Source: Bryoerythrophyllum caledonicum (lineage: Eukaryota > Streptophyta > Bryopsida > Pottiales > Pottiaceae). Taken from it: a DNA stretch of 64,000 nucleotides. Made by a program: the position numbers and the translations under genes. Below are positions 57,837 to 64,000 of this stretch, piece after piece. Location: the NCBI GenBank assembly GCA_963971425.1, contig OZ020515.1, positions 2,782,678 to 2,846,677 of the forward strand, read 5' to 3'. Numbering within the stretch: position 1 is the first letter of the stretch; each line of letters opens with the position of its first letter. Below the pieces are notes generated by a model, which was not told the origin of the DNA, ran no database searches, and saw only the letters and a program-made list of their open reading frames with translations.

Positions 57837-60500
57837 GACGACTGATATGGTGCAATCACTGTGTTCCTTGCTGCTTATGTAGAAACACATGTAGGTGCAT
57901 TGTGTCGATAGATGACCATATCAAACTCAAGGAGAGCCTGCTCTTCAGTTTCCTTTCTGACCCTACGTGACATGTGCAGGCATTGGCCGTTGGTACCTGT
58001 GCCACACCAACAATATGCATCATAGATAAGCATGAATGGGACCATTTTGTCACCGTTCAGATGGCTTATCCTAGGGATGGTAATTTGCCATGTTTGGATC
58101 TCACCGAACAAATCACTGATTGACAGCATTGTTGGTAGGGACGGAGTTGACATTAGAATTCAGTGCCTGTTTTGAGGAACGCCTCTAGTCTTGGCTGAGT
58201 TGAACGTGGTTTGTCGAGATCCGAGCAAGGTCTGTTGCTGGTGGTGAGTCCGATATTTTGGTCGGCAACCATAACTTCCTCATCTGGTCACGTAAGGTCA
58301 ATTAGAATCTGTTACTACTTGGAAGATGAAACTGGAAGGAAAATTATGGAGTGCACGAAGTCATTGTTTCTTTTTGCTCCAATCGTTCTCTATTAAACTA
58401 AAGTAGAAGGTCGGCTAAAATTTTTCTCAGATATATCTCGAAGGACATGGCAGCAAGAAAACTGCCGGTCTTGACCGAAACTTATTTGGTGGCAAGTTGA
58501 GTAGCTCTCCGGGAACGACTTTCGAGTGTCAACGCCCCACCGAAGACATTACATATAAGAAAAAGTCCCATCCTAGGCTAAATAAATAGCACTCAAGGAT
58601 CACAACTCATAGGTCCATTCTTCCTCCATCTCCTTTCACCTTTCCAGAACCTCAGCTTGTGTACAATCAAGGTCGTCATGACGGCATCTCAACAAGTAGT
58701 GTACTGGTTGCCACTTTGGTGGTCCTTTTCATAGGTACGTGAAACCCTTTCAACCTCTCGTGATACCCGCTAAAACACTGTGAGTTTGATTAGAAGTATA
58801 AATGATGTTGAGACTGTCAGTTTGGTTTTGTCTCCTTCTATTAAGATTGCACAGTACTCCATCAACTTGATTGGCCAATCACAGATTTTAAAGGTGCATG
58901 GGACGAGCTCTTGGTCCACCCCTTAAGCGTATGAAGAATGCTCTCAATGAAGGCATGTGGGTACAGTAGAGTTGAGCTTCAACCCTTTCCTGTAACTTAT
59001 AATCAATTGTGATTTTTCACGAATCCTCACATGTTATGTGTATTGAGACATTGTTCTTGAAAGATCATGTTTCTTGAGGACATGGTTTCTTGGGGAAAAT
59101 ACCAGTGTTTGGGCAGGTAAATTTTCAAAGTGAATAGATTCTAAGTTGAAAATTTTCATATCAAAATACAATCATCTTCAAATTAAAGAGTTGTTTCATA
59201 TTTTGGCATTTACATCTCACAAAAGATAAGTGAATATTAAGAAAACATATATATTCTGATTACATTGAAAGGAGTGTGGATTCATGATTGGTGTGGATCA
59301 ACTTCGCTTATTTACATCAAGCAAATGCATATCAAGTTCTAAAAGGGCATTTGTTTCCAAGCAAGTTTGTGTCAGCTGATGATTGGGAGTAAATTTCCAA
59401 TTAGTGTAGAATCTTGAACTACTTTGGTCCACACTATATTTAGAGAACGGTGTGGTGAATTCAATCATAGCAACATAGCAAATTTACTAAGTAGTAACTT
59501 TGAAAAGAAGAAATCAAAGAACGATTTGATGGAGTCTGGGATTATTTCTAGCTCAATTTTGAAGTTGATGCTGATTTAAAACAACTGACAAATCCAGCGT
59601 ACTAGCATCCAATAACTTAGCCATCAATCAACATCCGTAAGAAAAAATTCTGTCCAACAATTATAACTAGCAGTCTTGGCAGTACTTTGAGTACCCCTAA
59701 TAACCTTCTAATGCCATTTCTAGTTTGGTCTCCTACTCTAATATTTTGGATCTAAGAACAAAAAGTAATTGTTAATCTTATGGATCTTTCACCCCTACTT
59801 TTATATTTTGGACCTAAGAACAAAAAGTAATTGTTAATCTTATGGATCTTTCAGCGACAATGGCCCTTGACATTCACCTACTTATAAAATTACATATAGG
59901 TGAGTTTTAGGAAATTTGTACCTCAATTTTGAGGTGTAAAAATTGCTCATGAACTTTTTAGTTAGATCAAACTATTAAAAATAACTTAAGGATTCTAGAA
60001 TAAATAGATGAAATGACACATATAACACGCAATTAAGCAATTATGCACTTGGCCAAGTGCACTACTCGGCACTCAAAAACCAGAAGATTTTGCCCCCAAT
60101 TTTTAATTTTTTTGAAATGCTAAAATCTTACTAACTCTTTGGTATTAAGTTTTTGTGTTTGTTGTGTTACATGTTGCATTACATGTTGCGTTAAATATGT
60201 GTACGTACTTGAATAATATGCAAAATATATGATAACTATTGTTTTAAACTTATGTAGAATATATGGTTATTGAATTAGTTTTTGTTTTTTTTGGAAACGA
60301 CATTGTTCATGTACTTAAAATCTATACATACATCTTGAAACATAAGCCAATATTATTTGTGTATCACTTCCAATACTTTGATGATTCATTTGTTTTCTTA
60401 CGTGTTTGTACTATCATATAATGAAATACCATACCTTGATGTGAGTGCAACAAACCATTTGTGAAACGGAGCATTATGTGTAAAGATATTAACTTCCAAG
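57837..60500. other. Gene-free AT-rich interval
   Basis: No reliable gene was found. A 72-bp direct duplication lies at about 59733-59857. Near 58561-58736 a pyrimidine-rich leader is followed by ATG and a GT donor, but the frame closes just before the donor. Confidence 0.5.
59733..59857. repeat. 72-bp tandem duplication
   Basis: CTAAGAACAAAAAGTAATTG followed by TTAATCTTATGGATCTTTCA occurs twice with a 72-base offset and only a few differences around it. Non-coding. Confidence 0.9.
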
Positions 60501-60519
60501 CCTTGAACATCACCAAGGC

Positions 60520-60615
60520 TAGTAGAAGTCGGTTGGGGGTGGTTGAGCAACCTTGAAGTTAAGTAAGATTGTGAAGGAATAGGACTTGGATGGGTGACCA
60601 AGGGAACTAGGTTGA
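60520..60615 (+). ncRNA. 5S rRNA-like segment (pseudogene or SINE head)
   Basis: GAAGTTAAG (60554), the position of the 5S internal A box, is followed at 5S-like distance by GGACTTGGATGGGTGACC (60582-60599), which contains the exact C box GGATGGGTGACC of plant 5S genes and continues AAGGGAA. The sequence before and between is diverged and not a working 5S gene. It is either a 5S pseudogene or the head of a 5S-derived SINE. Confidence 0.6.
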
Positions 60616-60639
60616 AATTTCCTAGCTCTTCTAGGCTTC

Positions 60640-60745
60640 GCCTCGCGAAGCTCGCAGGGAACTCGGGAACTCGTGTAGCTCGGGGAACTCGGGAACTTGT
60701 GTAGCTCGTGTAGCTCGGGGAACTCGGGAACCTCGTGTAGCCTTT
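60640..60745. repeat. GGGAACTCG/GTAGCTCG short tandem repeat
   Basis: GTAGCTCGGGGAACTCGGGAAC recurs at least three times in about 80 bases, directly after the 5S-like segment. An AT-rich tail (AATTAATTTTATATTAATTAA) follows at about 60758. The order head-repeat-tail would suit a SINE-like element, but no target duplication was established. Confidence 0.7.
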
Positions 60746-60954
60746 CGCCAACGAGAATTAATTTTATATTAATTAAATTTTTAATTAATTTATGCGGATA
60801 TGTGCGTGCGGAGTGTGCGCGCGCACACCCTTGGAGGTTTGGTTTAGGGCGACGTTGAGTTGCAGATTGAGATGCAGCTCTCCTCCGCCACTCAGACACT
60901 CTGCCCGCAGCCCCTCAATCCCTCTCCACACAGCTCACAGCCCCTCTCTGCGGC

Positions 60955-61160
60955 TCCTTGCTGCCGCTCAAATCCTCTCCCTACCACCGTCGCTCAAACC
61001 CTCTCCCCGCCACCGCCGCTCAAACCCTCTCCCAGCCGCCACTCAAACCCTCTCTCCCCGCTCACAGCCTCTCTCCTCCGCCGTTCATAGCCTCTACCCT
61101 CCGCCGCTCAAGCCTCCTCCCCCACCTCAAACCCTACACTGCAGCTCACACCCACTCTCC
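60955..61160. repeat. Degenerate ~20-bp minisatellite, CCGCTCAAACCCTCTCC
   Basis: The unit (CCG)CCGCTCAAACCCTCTCC is repeated about nine times with base changes and small length differences on the plus strand. Pro/Leu/Ser-rich frames across it are a by-product of the repeat. Confidence 0.85.
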
Positions 61161-61210
61161 GCTCACACCCCCTCCCCTCACACACTCTCCTTTCGCCTCT
61201 CCCGTACAAA

Positions 61211-61600
61211 TGTTGCAGTTCGTAGAGACAGTATCCCTCCGGAATACACTCAATCGTCACTAAGTGCTTTCCTGAATAACCGCTCCGATTTCGTTCCCAC
61301 AGAGACCTAATGTTCTTCTTTCCAATACTCCGGACTACTTATCTTAACAAAGCAATTCGGTTACGAGTTAGCTATAGGCTTTACTTACTTATGTTAGATC
61401 CGGATCTTTTCGGAATCCAGATTACGTATAATGTTTTCCGGCAAGTAGTTTCCGGCAATCTGGAGGGTAGTTTGATTTGTCTCTGTTCCTCCTCAGAGAG
61501 TCTCCTGGAGTTTTTAAACGAGTGGCCGAAGTCCACTGACCCTGTTTTGTGTAAGTGGCTGGGTTTCCCAATGCCTTGTGACTTAAAGTGGCTAGGCACC
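61211..61600 (-). mobile_element. LTR-type unit, 3' end fragment
   Basis: The minus strand gives the family's 3' end (TGTTGCAGTTCGTAGAGACA on the plus strand at 61211), followed by the CAGTGG/GCCACT hairpin region, and stops abruptly at 61600 where copy C begins. It is the tail of a copy into which copy C inserted; the remainder is presumably beyond the window. Confidence 0.75.
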
Positions 61601-64000
61601 TGTGGGACTCCGTTTCCACATGGTGCCGGAAGTTAACCTAAAAATCCAGCTAAAACGAAAAAAATGGTTAATAGTAATGTAAGTCCACGCTAGATAACAG
61701 CCTATAGTCTCCGGGTAGAAATAAGGACGGATGGGTGGGACTGGAAACTCTAATTACGCCAAAAGATAGTAAAATCTAAGCCGGAGCAGTTCCCGGAATG
61801 CCGGGGCTGACAGTTATCCGGAACCGTCAGCCGGAACCGTCGCCATCAACTGCCATCATGATACCGTACAAACGGCCAGACTACTTAAGGCTGGGGTTTG
61901 GCGGGACACTCTTTCTTCTCACTCCATCTTTTCACGACCAAGCTATCTCTCTCTCTCTTCCCTTTTGCTCTCATTTCGCGCCCTTACTCTTTCGGTTTTG
62001 CTAACCGCTTGCCGTTCGGGTTTGGAATTCAGACGGTTAGAACGGACGTGCGTCCGTTAGGGAGGGTCTTTGTGAGGTTGGTGTGTGCAGGGACAACCTC
62101 GAGAGACTGTGAGGTGATAGGCAGAACTCATGAAGTCTGCACCGATGGCAAAGAAGAAGAGGACGGACCGGGATGGACGCGATCGAAGAGACGAGGAACC
62201 GGCAGTTATCCTACCTCCCTTAACCCGCGTTGTTCCGGAGATACCAGAGGACCCGGACGAGCTCGGCATGCTGAAGAACAGTTTGAAGTACATGGGCTGT
62301 GAGGGGTTGCTCGAGGTTCCATGGGGCATCCGGGAGGAGGTCTACGTCCGGGAGCTTGTCGGGACGCCGGACGAGAAATACAAGGGGCTGATGAGAGCCC
62401 ACCCGGAAGTCTGGGGAGTCCCGAAGTGGTCCCAGGCCTACGATTTCCGGGCTGGCCGCACCAAAGTGGTGGAGCGGAGGGACGAGTTTCTAACGGACGA
62501 ATTCGGAGGACCGGCTGACCCGAAGGATGGCTTCAACCTCCAAGACCTTAAGCACCAGGATGCCCAGCTTGTGCTAGGGTTTTTAAACCCTATCTTCCAT
62601 CCGGAAAAGTCGAGAAGGGTGGTGGCGAAGTGGGCCTGTACTTTCCTCGGAGCACTCCGGGGAAAGATCGTCGTCGACTGGCGGACGCTGATGACCGAGC
62701 TGATCAACCGGCTCGTGGCCAACCTCCAGAAGGTGAAGAAATCAACAACTCCGTTGGCTTCATATGTGGTGCACCTTTATGCTCACCACCAGCAGCTCAC
62801 TTAGGCGGAAGTCCGGCACTACGACGAAGTGCTGAACTTCCAGAGGTATGGGGCGGACGAGTCGGAAGGAGAGGAGTCCGGAGGGAAGGAGGCTGCACCA
62901 GAGGCAGCAACCACGAGCACTCCGGAAGGCCGGAAAAACCCCAAGAGACCGAGGGGGAAAGAGCCCGAGACGACAAGTCCGGAAATCCGCAGTTCCTCCG
63001 CATCGTTCGGAGAAGAAGAGTCCGGACACTCAGAAGGGACCAACCGGAAGAGGAGGAAGGTGGACAAGGACGACTCTAGGGGGCAGCTGAAGCAAATGGA
63101 TGAGCTGACCCGCGAGATCGGCTGGAGAGTTGGTCTCCTAAAGGAGACCAACTTTGTCATCACCACCTGCGTGGCCCAGATCTTCCGGAGCCTAGATGTC
63201 GACCGGCTGGAGGATGCCATCAACAGGGTGGAGGAGCTCCGGAACCGGGAGACGGACGGAAAGGCACTGCACGCCCAGATCAACACCATGTACAAGGTCA
63301 ATACCGACATGGAGAAGAAGATGAAGCAGTACCTTGCGGAGGCCGCCCTGGCAGTGACGGCCCGGAAACTGGCCGAAGGGAAGGCCAATGCCTCCGCAGC
63401 CGCCTTGAAGGAGGTCCGGGCAGCCCTGGATTTTCCGGTTGATACGGTCAACCGGAGTCGACTCTTCACCGAACTGGTGGAGAAGAAGGAGAAGGTCAAT
63501 AGGGCCAACATCATACGGTTTCTGTTAGACCAGGCGGAGAAGATGGGCCGGACTTGGGAGCAGATGCGACTACTCGTCGACAACATCGTCGTGGAATATC
63601 CGGAAGAACCACCAGTACATGGTCCGGAAGTTACCCCGACCACCACACGAACTGCGGCTCCTCCGGAACCCCCTCCACCTGCGACAACTCCAGCTCCGGG
63701 AACCTCCGCCAATCCGGAGACCCTGGACACTCCGTCACCTCGGACGCCGACGGAAGGTATTGTACTCCCCAATCCGAGTACAAGTGAGATCTTGAAGAAG
63801 CTTCCGGATCTCTTGTCGCCACCCAACATGCGGCTTCCGGATCCCCCGACTGAAGGGGACCTCCCAGTTGCACCAAGGTCCGTATCTCGGAAATTGGCGA
63901 GCGGACCGCGAAGCCCTTCTGGGAGCTACAGGGACTTGGTCCAGAAGACCGGGCCAGCCTCCGCGGCAAGAACACCGGCACCCCCAGTTTCGGAAGGATC
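61601..64000 (+). mobile_element. LTR-type unit, copy C, cut by the window edge
   Basis: It starts TGTGGGACTCCGTTTCCACA at 61601 and carries the leader and the gag-like coding region (about 62.1-64.0 kb; MKSAPMAKKKR..., FLNPIFHPEK, coiled coil, Pro-rich tail) before running off the window. It is very close to copies A and B but differs from both at scattered sites. It is a fossil, broken about once or twice in the visible part, young, and nested in the tail fragment at 61211-61600. Confidence 0.75.

Noticed and set aside
57856-58153. Minus-strand frames downstream of the methyltransferase fragment
   Set aside because: Short, overlapping and without recognisable domains or splice support.
58561-58736. 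First exon of a new gene (leader, ATG, GT donor)
   Set aside because: The frame from the ATG closes with TAG immediately before the donor and no second exon was identified.
60792-61310. Pro/Ser/Leu-rich frames
   Set aside because: By-product of the CCGCTCAAACCCTCTCC minisatellite and of the LTR-type tail fragment.

Overview
This is transposon-dominated nuclear DNA from a photosynthetic eukaryote. It has GT-AG introns, a trihelix/Myb-like gene, the 3' part of a SABATH-type methyltransferase, BED-finger hAT transposases and a 200-bp assembly gap. The SABATH and trihelix families point to the streptophyte (land plant plus charophyte) lineage. A LINE of the dual-endonuclease type, known from green algae, makes a charophyte such as Chara a reasonable but unproven guess. 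No rRNA operon, canonical tRNA, CRISPR array or bacterial operon is seen.

Layout. 1-1896: 5' part of an LTR-type unit (minus). 2770-3110: 65-bp minisatellite. 4341-8227: whole 3.9-kb LTR-type unit. About 8430-21175: a very large minus-strand LINE with a long 5' open frame, an RRM-type ORF1 and a giant ORF2 (poly-Q, 2A peptide, APE endonuclease, reverse transcriptase, RNase H, zinc knuckle, restriction-like endonuclease). 23670-27502: a divergent LTR-type unit (minus) with a perfect 5-bp target duplication. 27632-28515: broken two-exon trihelix/Myb-like gene. 28847-29215: hAT terminus. 29909-33814: LTR-type unit sharing a base-identical core with the 4341 copy. 33815-36158: broken hAT transposase (minus). 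36443-36642: gap. 37171-38953: decayed MULE-like transposase with a SWIM finger. 40448-45186: intron-bearing gene of the DUF7869-like type with in-frame stops. 45187-48170: non-coding, with tandem repeats and a nested hairpin. 48175-57277: hAT territory with a small ORF, GC-rich palindromic subterminal repeats, a TATA box, a transposase and a 2.9-kb insertion inside it. 57278-57836: SABATH methyltransferase 3' exons abutting the hAT end. 57837-61210: non-coding, with a 5S-rRNA-like segment and minisatellites. 61211-64000: an LTR-type unit inserted into the tail of another.

How the parts relate. Nearly everything is an autonomous or decayed mobile element, and insertions are nested: LTR-type units into the hAT region and into each other, and a hAT against a host methyltransferase exon. 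The most unusual material is the LINE. It combines two endonuclease types, RNase H and two 2A or 2A-like motifs, with a stop-free 5' frame of about 1,065 codons fused to ORF1. The ~3.9-kb units are also odd: they end in TG...CA and carry 5-bp target duplications like LTRs, yet each contains its own gag-like coding region. Several ORFs of LINE, DNA-transposon and host type are interrupted by one or two in-frame stop codons only.
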